This document shows, piece by piece, positions 26,011-33,431 of a stretch of 64,000 bases of DNA. Origin of the DNA: DATAXI01 sp963756185 (lineage in GTDB: Bacteria > Verrucomicrobiota > Verrucomicrobiia > Chthoniobacterales > Chthoniobacteraceae). Numbering within the stretch: the first letter of the stretch is position 1; the number at the start of each line of letters is the position of its first letter. The notes beneath the pieces were generated by a model. That model had not been told where the DNA came from. It ran no database searches and was given only the letters and a program-made list of their open reading frames with translations. The stretch lies in the NCBI GenBank assembly GCA_963756185.1, contig CAVWMS010000001.1, forward strand, positions 1 through 64,000, given 5' to 3'. The translations under genes and the position numbers were made by a program.

Positions 26011-27585
26011 TTAGTTATTTGGCGTGCCGGTTTTTACCTCGATGATGTCGTGGGGGGCGGATTCCTTCTGGCCGGCGGGGGTGATTCGGGCGAAGCGGGC
26101 GCGGCGGCGCAGCTCGACCAGGTTCGGGGCGCCCAGATAGCCCATGCCGGATTGGACGCCGCCGACGAGTTGGGTCATCACGGCATCGAGCGACGGGGAA
26201 ACCTCCTTCAAGGCCTCGACCCCTTCGGCGGCCACCTTGCGCGTGGCATCCTTTGTATGGCCGTAGCGCGCGGCGGAGCCCGCCTTCATGGCGGCCGGGC
26301 TGCCCATGCCGCGGTATTGTTTATAGGGCTTGCCGTTGATCTCGATGATCTGGCCCGGGGCTTCCGGGCATCCGGCCAGCAGGCCGCCGCAGATCACCGC
26401 GTGCGAGAGCGTGAGCGCCTTTACGATGTCGCCGCTCTTGGCGATGCCGCCGTCGGCGATGATGCTCACGCCGGCCTCTTGCGCGGCCTTGCCGCAGACG
26501 TAGAGCGCGGTCAATTGCGGAATACCGACGCCGGCGACAATGCGCGTGGTGCAAATCGATCCCGGCCCCTGTCCCACCTTGATCGCGTCGGCGCCGCAGC
26601 GGGCGAGGTACTCGACAGCGGAGGCGCTGGTCACGTTGCCCGCGATGATCGGCAACTCCGGGAACGCGGCGCGAATGAGCCGCACGGTGTCGCCGACGCC
26701 CTTGCTGAAGCCGTGCGCGGTGGAAATCGCGACCGCATCGACACCGCGGTCCACCAGCGCGCCGACGTGCTGGACGATGCGATTCTGGTCGAGTTCGCCG
26801 GTCGAGTTGCGGGTCGCGGAGACTGCCGCGCCGCAGATGAGCCGGAAATTCGCGTCGCGGGCCGGCTTGAGCGGCGCGGCCTTTTCCTGGCTGATGCGCT
26901 CGATGTCGCTGAGGGTAAAGAGCCCGCGCAGCCGGTCCTGGTCATCGACCACCAGCAGCTTGTGGATGCCGATGTGCTCGTTGAAAAACTTGTCCGCGCG
27001 GGCGATGGGGTCGGGCTGCAATTCCCTTTCGGCGATGGTCTGGACCTGCTCGCGCGGCATCATCGCGTCGCTGACCTTGCGCGCGGCGTAGCGCGGGCGC
27101 ACCACGTGGCCCGGCAGCAGGCCGAGCAATTTCCCGTGATCGTCCACGATGGGAAAGGTGCTGAAGGCAAAACGCCGTTCATCGATGAGCGCCAGCACGT
27201 CGCCGATGAATTGATCGGGCGACACCTTGATCGGCTCCTGGATGAGGCCATGGACGTGATATTTTACCCGGGTCAGCTCGGAGAGCTGCTGCCGGTCGGA
27301 CATATTGTAATGGATGAGCCCGAGGCCGCCGTTGAGCGCCATGGCGATGGCCATGCGCGATTCGGTGACGGTGTCCATGTCCGCCGAGATGATGGGGATT
27401 TGGAGATGGAGCCGTTCGGCGAGCGCGGTTTCGAGGTTTGAGTCGCGTGGGAGAATTTCCGAGTACTGCGTGGCGAGCGTCACGTCGTCGTAGGTGAGCG
27501 CCACGCCCTGCTGCGCGGGAAAAAAGGAATCCGCCGGCTGATAGAAGGCGTCGTCAACAGCGGCGCATCGAGAGGAGTCTGCCAT
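26011..27585 (-). CDS. guaB: inosine-5'-monophosphate dehydrogenase
   Basis: 524 residues, full length. It oxidises IMP to XMP with NAD, the first committed step of GMP synthesis. The TIM barrel begins LTYDDVTLATQYSEILPRD. Two CBS domains lie at about 115-235 (ISP-type FSTFPIVDDHGKLLGLLPGH and IHKLLVVDDQDRLRGLFTLS). The catalytic loop GPGSICTTR holds Cys345. Phosphate and flap motifs DGGIAKSGDIVKAL and YRGMGSPAAM follow. In the NAD-side motif the usual D-T-A-H-G-H-S reads STAHGFS (289-295), a Ser for Asp change worth noting. It converges on glnD with 7 bp between stops. The repeat array at 27676 lies upstream. Confidence 0.96.
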   Translation of the reverse strand: MADSSRCAAVDDAFYQPADSFFPAQQGVALTYDDVTLATQYSEILPRDSNLETALAERLHLQIPIISADMDTVTESRMAIAMALNGGLGLIHYNMSDRQQLSELTRVKYHVHGLIQEPIKVSPDQFIGDVLALIDERRFAFSTFPIVDDHGKLLGLLPGHVVRPRYAARKVSDAMMPREQVQTIAERELQPDPIARADKFFNEHIGIHKLLVVDDQDRLRGLFTLSDIERISQEKAAPLKPARDANFRLICGAAVSATRNSTGELDQNRIVQHVGALVDRGVDAVAISTAHGFSKGVGDTVRLIRAAFPELPIIAGNVTSASAVEYLARCGADAIKVGQGPGSICTTRIVAGVGIPQLTALYVCGKAAQEAGVSIIADGGIAKSGDIVKALTLSHAVICGGLLAGCPEAPGQIIEINGKPYKQYRGMGSPAAMKAGSAARYGHTKDATRKVAAEGVEALKEVSPSLDAVMTQLVGGVQSGMGYLGAPNLVELRRRARFARITPAGQKESAPHDIIEVKTGTPNN

Positions 27586-27675
27586 GGTTTATCTTGGGGA
27601 AGCGGGGGGCCGGTGGCAAGGCCCAAAAGCCGCCTTGAACGGTCTCGCGGCAGGAGAAAAGGGGGTGAAAGTGGC

Positions 27676-27745
27676 TTGATTCACCTTGATTGACCTTGAT
27701 TGACCTTGATTGACCTTGATTGACCTTGATTGACCTTGATTCTGA
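27676..27745 (+). repeat. 10-bp tandem repeat array (TTGATTGACC)n
   Basis: Five exact copies of TTGATTGACC (27686-27735), flanked by degenerate copies TTGATTCACC (27676) and TTGATTCTGA (27736). The 10-bp period places each copy on the same DNA face. It lies 91-160 bp upstream of the guaB start, in the region between guaB and the divergent subtilase cluster. It could be a cooperative regulator-binding array or simply a slipped repeat. Confidence 0.8.
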
Positions 27746-27751
27746 ATAGGT

Positions 27752-27770
27752 GCCATATGGCGCATATGGC
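27752..27770 (+). promoter_or_regulatory. palindrome GCCATATG-GCG-CATATGGC
   Basis: 8-bp perfect inverted repeat with 3-nt centre, seven bases after the 10-bp array. Together they look like a composite operator between divergent units. The remaining 27771-27997 is AT-richer than its surroundings and shows no gene. Confidence 0.5.
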
Positions 27771-27997
27771 ATGCAGTTGCCCTTCGCTTTCTGCCGTTTG
27801 GGCGGCGGTAATTATCGCGTCTGGCGCTTTCATTTGTGCCGGGGCTTTTCCTCACCTTAGCAAATTCAGTGTCGCGTGGGTTAGAGGTTTTCGGCGGGGC
27901 CTCAGGAGGTGAGACATTTTGTCCTGGTGGTTTTTGCCTATTTCAATTTTTTCAGGGGAAAAGCATTGTTGAGAATCGACGTTAAACTTTATGGGCT

Positions 27998-28891
27998 ATG
28001 AGGACTTCCCTCGACTTGAGCGGCTTGACTTCGCTGATGAGGCGAACGGCTGGCCGCAGGGGGGTCATCATCGGGCTCGTGGATGGGCCTGTGGATATGG
28101 GAAATCCGAATTTCGCAACTGAGGCGATTCGCGAAATGGCCATGCATTCGCCAGGTCAGACGGGCGCCTGTAATTTTCCCCAGAGTAATTCGTGCCGGCA
28201 CGGCACATTCGTGGCTGGCATTCTCGCCGCCAAGCGCGGCTCCGATGCGCCCGCGATATGTCCCGGATGCACTGTGCTGTTGCGCCCGATCTTTTCGGAG
28301 GAAGAATCATCGGATTCAATGCCCGCAGCTTCTCCGCGCGAACTTGCCGACGCCATCGTGGAGGTAGTGCAGGCAGGAGCCAATATTGTGAATCTCAGTT
28401 GTCAACTGCCGCGTGGTTCGGCAGGTGCGGAACGAGACCTCGACGACGCCTTCAATTACGCCGCATCGCGCGGCGCAATTTGCGTAGCCGCGGCGGGCAA
28501 CGAAGGATCGCTCGGAAGTTCCGCCATCACAAGGCATCAATGGGTGATTCCGGTGGCCGCCTGTGACCGAACCGGCCATCCTACGGAAGGATCGAACCTG
28601 GGACATTCGATAGGCCGCCGCGGGTTGCTTGCTCCCGGCGACAGCATTCGCAGCCTCGGGGCCGAGCACGAAGACTATCCCGTGAGCGGCACCAGCGCGG
28701 CTGCGCCCTTTGTTGCCGGCGCGGCGGCGTTGCTTTGGTCGGAATTTCCCGAAGCAAAAGCGGTGGATGTCTGGCAGGCTCTCAACCTGATCCAAGTTTT
28801 GCGGCGCACCAGTGTGGTGCCGCCCCTGCTTGATGCATGGCGATCGTATCAATGGCTGAATTCGCATTTTGGCAGGACACAAACCCTATGA
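27998..28891 (+). CDS. compact subtilisin-family (S8) protease, PatA-like
   Basis: 297 residues with no signal peptide, so probably cytoplasmic. The complete catalytic set is Asp29 (IIGLVDGPVDMGNP), His68 (SCRHGTFVAGILAA), oxyanion Asn168 (VAAAGNEGS) and Ser233 (VSGTSAAAPFVAG). The VDGPVD start, the Cys beside the His, and PAICPGCTVLLRPIF resemble the PatA/PatG-type proteases of cyanobactin clusters rather than secreted degradative subtilases. In those systems the protease removes leader peptides from precursors. Here the next genes are a CxxC protein, coupled by a 4-nt overlap, and a PatG-domain-like protein, which strengthens the reading. Substrates are inferred to be the cysteine-rich proteins downstream. 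Confidence 0.88.
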   Translation: MRTSLDLSGLTSLMRRTAGRRGVIIGLVDGPVDMGNPNFATEAIREMAMHSPGQTGACNFPQSNSCRHGTFVAGILAAKRGSDAPAICPGCTVLLRPIFSEEESSDSMPAASPRELADAIVEVVQAGANIVNLSCQLPRGSAGAERDLDDAFNYAASRGAICVAAAGNEGSLGSSAITRHQWVIPVAACDRTGHPTEGSNLGHSIGRRGLLAPGDSIRSLGAEHEDYPVSGTSAAAPFVAGAAALLWSEFPEAKAVDVWQALNLIQVLRRTSVVPPLLDAWRSYQWLNSHFGRTQTL

Positions 28892-29106
28892 AAAAGGGAG
28901 GCAGAGCAACTGTATCCGAGCCCAGCAGTCCTCAGCCGCACGTCGTTCGCCTGCCTGGCTGGATCGTGAAGGAGGAGGTTGGACTCGGAGACGTCATCAA
29001 ACGGGTCACCCGCGCGATTGGGATTCCGACCTGCCCGGGCTGCCAGCGTCGCGCCGACACACTTAACCGCTGGGTAAAAATCACCCCTGGCGACCACAAA
29101 ACATAA
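28888..29106 (+). CDS. small CxxC protein coupled to the protease
   Basis: 72 residues from the ATG at 28888, overlapping the protease stop (ATGA). It is disordered at first, then VRLPGWIVKEEVGLGDVIKR and TCPGCQRRADTLNRWV. The GLGDVIKRVTRAIGI...CPGCQRRA...LN block is a short motif I remember from small uncharacterised proteins and protein tails in bacteria and phages, with the CxxC probably binding a metal. Tight coupling suggests it works with the protease, for example as an adaptor. No enzymatic function can be assigned. Confidence 0.7.
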   Translation: MKKGGRATVSEPSSPQPHVVRLPGWIVKEEVGLGDVIKRVTRAIGIPTCPGCQRRADTLNRWVKITPGDHKT

Positions 29107-29138
29107 ACACCAAAAATAATAACAAGAAAACCGACATC

Positions 29139-30068
29139 ATGACAACAGCCACCGAGACCAATGAACCCGCCGACGCCGTCCAGGCAGCCAGCGACTCCAA
29201 CCCGGTTACAGCCGCCGCGCCGGCAACTGCGCTTCCAAGAGCAGTTTCGCCCCCGGGCTCGTGTCCAACCTGCGCCACGGCGCCGGCTGGCGCCCGGGCA
29301 AATTCCTACGTCTGGGCAATTGGAAAGATCGAGCCACAATTCATGGGCATTGCGGAGGAGAAGGAATACGCGCAGGTCGTCGGTGGTATTGAAACGGAGG
29401 GTCTTACCAAGCGCCAGGTCTTCTCCAAGGTGCTCAAAAATCCAAATTATCATTATTTAATGCGGGATGGTCTCGCTTGGATCATGAGAATTGGCGGGCA
29501 GGAGGTCTATGAGTTAAAGCCGCGCTACGAAAGCGATTTTCATCTCCTCGTAGAGTCGTTTCAACCTGAGGTCGACTCAAACGCGCTTGACGCCGTTATT
29601 GGGACGAACGTCGGGATGCCGCGTCAAGGGCTACGCGGCGCACCGTTGCTGCCCGTCGTGAGAGTCCACCAGATTTATACCTTTACTAAAGAACATTTGA
29701 TTAAGGGAATTCCAGGCGATAAAAAATCCCATACAAAAGAGTTCAACGCCTCTGCCCACGAGGTGCTCAATCGGATTCTGGCCTTTACGGAAAATCTCGG
29801 CAACACCGATTGCGACCGCGCGAAGAACTGGATCGCGTTGCGCAGTCCGTACCTTTACAAAATCGTGGCGGAATGTCATGGACGCGACTTGGAGTTGGCC
29901 AGGATAGAGTGCCGCCCCCACCCGCTTTCCGGAGCCCGCAACCTTGTCGACCTATTGCTCCGATTTGAGTCGCGAGGAAAGGAGTTTGGCGAGAAATATC
30001 GCGTTATTCTGGACATGACTGACGCCCTCCCGTTCCAAGTTTCCCCATTTGAGCGTTACTACGCTTAA
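29139..30068 (+). CDS. PatG-like non-protease domain protein
   Basis: 309 residues. A low-complexity Ala/Pro N-terminus (1-50, with CPTC) precedes a folded domain. Visible blocks are SYVWAIGKIEPQFMGIAEEK, LAWIMRIGGQEVYELKPR, DFHLLVESFQPE, LPVVRVHQIYTFTKEHLIKG, the aspartate-rich DCDRAKNWIALRSPYLYKIV, and RPHPLSGARNLVDLLLRF, with YRVILDMTDALPFQVSPFE at the end. This order matches my memory of the domain between and after the catalytic parts of PatG (cyanobactin maturation). That domain has no settled enzymatic function. It stands alone here without a protease or oxidase fusion. It lies 32 bp after the CxxC gene, so they form one operon. Confidence 0.65.
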   Translation: MTTATETNEPADAVQAASDSNPVTAAAPATALPRAVSPPGSCPTCATAPAGARANSYVWAIGKIEPQFMGIAEEKEYAQVVGGIETEGLTKRQVFSKVLKNPNYHYLMRDGLAWIMRIGGQEVYELKPRYESDFHLLVESFQPEVDSNALDAVIGTNVGMPRQGLRGAPLLPVVRVHQIYTFTKEHLIKGIPGDKKSHTKEFNASAHEVLNRILAFTENLGNTDCDRAKNWIALRSPYLYKIVAECHGRDLELARIECRPHPLSGARNLVDLLLRFESRGKEFGEKYRVILDMTDALPFQVSPFERYYA

Positions 30069-30072
30069 TAAT

Positions 30073-31284
30073 ATGAACATGAGAATACCGCAATTCACCG
30101 CTGAACTGGCGCTGTCTTCCCCACGAAACTGGACTAAAGGGTTCGAAGTCGCCGAGTACGGCCCCAAAAGATCGACCATGCACTATCGCGCCGCTGGCTT
30201 TCGGAAGGCAGGGCAAGGCTCGCGGGGGGTCGTGCCGGCGCAGGACGGATGTGTTACATTGGGTGGGCAGATTTATTGCCCGGTGGTAGTAGGAAACCCG
30301 ACGGCGTGTCCTCCCGGCACTTTCGGAATACCCCCAAATTGCCAGTCCCTGCCCGCTTTTCCGCATTGTCCAATCGGGCAAACGAATTGTAATCCATTTG
30401 GAATACTACCTACGATGTGTACGAACCTTCAGACGGATTCGAACAATTGCGGAAGCTGTGGAAACCAATGTAAGAACGGCCAGACGTGCCAAGACGGAGC
30501 TTGCGCCTGTCCAGGCGGGAAACCCCTCAATAGCTTGCAGAATTGCGGAACCTGCGGGCGCACCTGCACCGCCCCCTCGGGTGGGACCGCTTCCTGTGCT
30601 AACGGAAGCTGTAACTGGGTCTGCAACAGTGGCAGCGGCTACAGTAACTGCACCGGCCACAGCTGTACGAATACACAATCTGACCGGAACAACTGCGGCT
30701 CCTGTGGGTACATCTGTTCACAACACGTACCACAGAATTCGACCGCGACGGGATGTACTAACGGACATTGCAACTGGCAGTGCAACAGCGGGTACACGGA
30801 CCAAAGTGGGAAATGCATTCAAACGTGTCCGCAAGGCGATACCAGTTGCGGCGGGGCCTGCGTGAATCTTCAAACTGACCGGAACAACTGCGGCTCCTGT
30901 GGGTATAACTGTTCACAACACGTCCCGCAGAATTCGACCGCGACGGGATGTACAAAGGGGCATTGCAACTGGCAGTGTAACAGCGGCTTTGTGGACCAAA
31001 ACGGAAAGTGCGTTCGATCGTCAGGAGGCTGCGCTCAGGGTTACGAGAGCTGCGGAAGCGGTTGTTGTCCTGACGGAACGTGCTGTGACACCGTCTGCAT
31101 GACATCTTCCGACGATACATGCTGCGGCAATGGGAATGTTGCCACCGGGGATCAAATCTGCTGCGGCGGTGCCGGCTGTTCGACTGACGGTTGCTGCCAG
31201 ACCGAGCTTGGATATACGTGCTGTGATCCCTGGGTGTGCTGCGGTGACGGCACTTGCGCTCCTGATAGCGATTCATGCGATTAA
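30073..31284 (+). CDS. cysteine-rich repeat protein 1
   Basis: 403 residues from the ATG at 30073 (or 30079). No Sec signal. The N-terminus RIPQFTAELAL is shared with the other two cysteine-rich genes. From about residue 75 come small disulfide-type modules with the recurring core TDxNNCGSCGxxC (for example SDRNNCGSCGYICSQHVPQN), spaced at regular intervals. Two are near-identical 65-residue units. The C-terminal part is packed with CC pairs (GSGCCPDGTCCDTVC, DGCCQTELGYTCCDPWVCCG). The modules recall Stig1-like and myxobacterial Cys-rich domains. It starts 5 bp after the PatG-like stop. Function unknown; a candidate substrate of the upstream protease. Confidence 0.7.
   Translation: MNMRIPQFTAELALSSPRNWTKGFEVAEYGPKRSTMHYRAAGFRKAGQGSRGVVPAQDGCVTLGGQIYCPVVVGNPTACPPGTFGIPPNCQSLPAFPHCPIGQTNCNPFGILPTMCTNLQTDSNNCGSCGNQCKNGQTCQDGACACPGGKPLNSLQNCGTCGRTCTAPSGGTASCANGSCNWVCNSGSGYSNCTGHSCTNTQSDRNNCGSCGYICSQHVPQNSTATGCTNGHCNWQCNSGYTDQSGKCIQTCPQGDTSCGGACVNLQTDRNNCGSCGYNCSQHVPQNSTATGCTKGHCNWQCNSGFVDQNGKCVRSSGGCAQGYESCGSGCCPDGTCCDTVCMTSSDDTCCGNGNVATGDQICCGGAGCSTDGCCQTELGYTCCDPWVCCGDGTCAPDSDSCD
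30681..31016 (+). repeat. 195-bp-period internal repeat in cysteine-rich gene 1
   Basis: Two copies of about 140 bp start at 30681 and 30876 (period 195 bp, 65 codons). Both begin TGACCGGAACAACTGCGGCT and both encode NCGSCGY, CSQHVPQNSTATGC and GHCNWQCNSG. The near-identity at DNA level, including silent sites, indicates a recent duplication or gene conversion. Confidence 0.85.
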
Positions 31285-31314
31285 CAAAAATAGCTCCTTA
31301 CTACTCCCGTTGAT

Positions 31315-33135
31315 ATGAAGATGACGGTCCCTGGATTTTTTGCCGAGTACGGTCTCGAGGGTGCCACCCGCCATTACCTGACGCTTGGCTCGGAGGAAAC
31401 AGGGGGTCCCGGTTGGGATCTTGCTATGGCGACGAACGTCTACCGAACGATGGCCGGCATTTCTGAGGCCGGCAATGTCTACGATCCCACGAGGCCAGCC
31501 GTGCGCCGCGATGGTCGTGGTTCGGGCTGCGTCGGCGGACCACCCTATATGCCATGCCTCAAGCAGGGAAGTCAGCCGGTATGCGCCGATGGGATTTGGG
31601 GAGGTGCCGGTGCTCCGCAGGGAACCCTCTGCTGGTCGCAATATCCGGAGATGGGCTACCAGGGGATTTGCAGTGGTGGCGGCGCGCCCGGAGGGAGAGG
31701 CGGCCTACCTCCCTCCCCTGGGTATTGCGACCCGTGCCCAACGGGGACAACTCTTTGCATCTCCGGAAACACCGGAGTTTGCTGCCCGGGCGTAGCGGAG
31801 TGTGAGAGAGGGAACTGCCACTGCCCCAATGGGGAGGTATTCTGCAACTCACAGTGTGTAGACACCCAGACCGACCCGAGGAACTGCGGGTTCTGCGACA
31901 AAGCGTGCCAGGCTGGACAGGTCTGCTGCAGCGGTTCTTGCACTGACATCAGCAGTGATAGTAACAACTGCGGAGCTTGCGGTAGCACATGTCAGCAGGG
32001 GGACGGAACGTGCTGCGGCGGTCGATGCTGTCCGGAGCGTTACGGGACCTGTTGTAACGGCCAGTGCTGCCCGGACCCCTTCTTTTGCTGCGGTAGTTCC
32101 TGCTGTTCCAACGGAGAGCTCGGCGGTGAGCCGCAAGCCTGCTGCAACGGCAGCTGCCAGCCCCAGGACGAGCAGCACTGCGGTTTTTCCTGCCAATCGT
32201 GCACAGGAGGCCAAACCTGCCAGCTTGATCCCTCGCAGGGCTATCACGGTTATGCATGCCTTTGCTCAAGTGGGGAAACACTCAGCAATGGTCTGTGTTG
32301 CCCATCAGGGCAGACAAACTGCAACGGCAATTGCGTAGCCCCGCCGGGCGCCGGCGCTCTTAGTAGCAACAGCAATTTCATGCTCTCGAACAATTGCGTG
32401 AGTATAGCGGGTCCGAATGGCAGTCTGAAAGTATCATTGCTGGCTGGAACGGAGGATTTGGTTTCAGAAAATGGATTCTCGTTTCAGCTGAACGGGTTTC
32501 CTCCACCGCTGACGCCTACGTCACCGAATGGGTGCCCTTCCTCTGCTGATTTTTGCTGCATGGCTCCAACTGGAGTTTGCATAATGCAATATATTATCCG
32601 AGTTAGTGGGAACAATGTTTCTCCTTGGATTCAATACTTTCAAAACAGCGGAGTGGAAAATCCGAACAACGACCCGTTTGCCACGCTGCCTGCCGGGAAG
32701 GCGAACACCCTTCCTGCCGGGTGGGCTCTCGAAATCACATTGGAAAACGACGAGAATGGGAATGTCGATGGGATAATCCTTAGCGTCATAGACAACACCG
32801 GGCACACGGTTGGCTGCGCTGACCAAGGGCAGACAGGTTCCTGCCAACAAATGCCGATGCCGGTGGATCCCAATTCTGGCCTGCCACTCTTGTTCGCAAA
32901 TCTAGCTTTTTCGGCAGTCGCGGTCGCTCTCCCGGGGAGTAGCGAGGCTAAGTTCACGTCTGGGGGCGGATGCATCACCTACGAAGTTTCAGAGGGGCAA
33001 TTATGTGAGACGCAGGATAATTGCACGAACTTCGATGCGGGTACAACTGAGCAGTCAAACGCTTCCTACGGTGCCTTGAGCGCCACGTGTGGCTCCTCCT
33101 TGAGTCAATCCGTAACCACTTCGGATGCGTCCTAG
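31315..33135 (+). CDS. cysteine-rich protein 2 with C-terminal beta-rich domain
   Basis: 606 residues with no Sec signal. The N-terminus MKMTVPGFFAEYGL aligns with the leader-like motif of the other two. Residues about 130-345 are Cys-rich modules (DPRNCGFCDKACQAGQVCC, SDSNNCGACGSTCQQGDGTC, several CC pairs, GLCCPSGQTNCNGNC). The last ~230 residues are Cys-poor and strand-rich (VSENGFSFQLNGFPP, WALEITLENDENGNVDGIIL, FTSGGGCITYEVSEGQLC) and match the C-terminus of cysteine-rich protein 3. This suggests an extracellular binding domain, possibly a lectin-like sandwich (inference). It lies 30 bp after gene 1, on the same strand. Confidence 0.7.
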   Translation: MKMTVPGFFAEYGLEGATRHYLTLGSEETGGPGWDLAMATNVYRTMAGISEAGNVYDPTRPAVRRDGRGSGCVGGPPYMPCLKQGSQPVCADGIWGGAGAPQGTLCWSQYPEMGYQGICSGGGAPGGRGGLPPSPGYCDPCPTGTTLCISGNTGVCCPGVAECERGNCHCPNGEVFCNSQCVDTQTDPRNCGFCDKACQAGQVCCSGSCTDISSDSNNCGACGSTCQQGDGTCCGGRCCPERYGTCCNGQCCPDPFFCCGSSCCSNGELGGEPQACCNGSCQPQDEQHCGFSCQSCTGGQTCQLDPSQGYHGYACLCSSGETLSNGLCCPSGQTNCNGNCVAPPGAGALSSNSNFMLSNNCVSIAGPNGSLKVSLLAGTEDLVSENGFSFQLNGFPPPLTPTSPNGCPSSADFCCMAPTGVCIMQYIIRVSGNNVSPWIQYFQNSGVENPNNDPFATLPAGKANTLPAGWALEITLENDENGNVDGIILSVIDNTGHTVGCADQGQTGSCQQMPMPVDPNSGLPLLFANLAFSAVAVALPGSSEAKFTSGGGCITYEVSEGQLCETQDNCTNFDAGTTEQSNASYGALSATCGSSLSQSVTTSDAS

Positions 33136-33215
33136 AATTCTACAAGCCAGTTTTGGCGTGCCTATGTTGGGCTTCGAAATCGCCCCCTATTGCAGCATTA
33201 AAAAAGGAATAAACC

Positions 33216-33308
33216 GTGTTCAATCCACTTGCTCCCGTCTGGCGAGACACCGCCATTGGTCACTACACGTATTTTACGAATGGAGAGGAAAATGCCTCCC
33301 CTATTTGA
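33216..33308 (+). CDS. possible 30-residue peptide
   Basis: A GTG at 33216 has AAAAGGA seven bases upstream. The open frame reads FNPLAPVWRDTAIGHYTYF then TNGEENASPI, and stops at 33308. The composition is protein-like, but at this length chance cannot be excluded. It lies in the 296-bp gap between cysteine-rich genes 2 and 3. A competing frame over 33125-33367 looks like a shadow. Confidence 0.25.
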   Translation: MFNPLAPVWRDTAIGHYTYFTNGEENASPI

Positions 33309-33341
33309 AGGATGCCCAATTGCACGAAAACAAAGGTTACT

Positions 33342-33410
33342 ATGACAATTACCGCGGAGAACAATGAACTGACAAGCGCCCTCCAGTCGGACGCCAAAAT
33401 CACACACTAA
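33342..33410 (+). pseudogene. 22-codon relic resembling the start of the PatG-like gene
   Basis: The frame MTITAENNELTSALQSDAKI plus two residues ends at TAA 33408-33410. Its first 30 bases match the first 30 bases of the PatG-like gene (29139) at 22 positions, and the peptides share M-T, E, N-E, A and Q in register. It looks like the leftover 5' end of a second PatG-like gene in front of cysteine-rich gene 3. It could instead be a short translated leader. Confidence 0.4.
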
Positions 33411-33431
33411 GACGACCATTAGAACAATTAT

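Noticed and set aside
27676..27745. CRISPR array
   Set aside because: The 10-bp unit has no spacers and no cas genes are near; it is a simple tandem repeat.
27589..27855. Peptide with repeated SRSIKVNQGQ-type sequence on the minus strand
   Set aside because: It is only the translation of the 10-bp tandem repeat and continues out of the guaB start region without a ribosome binding site.
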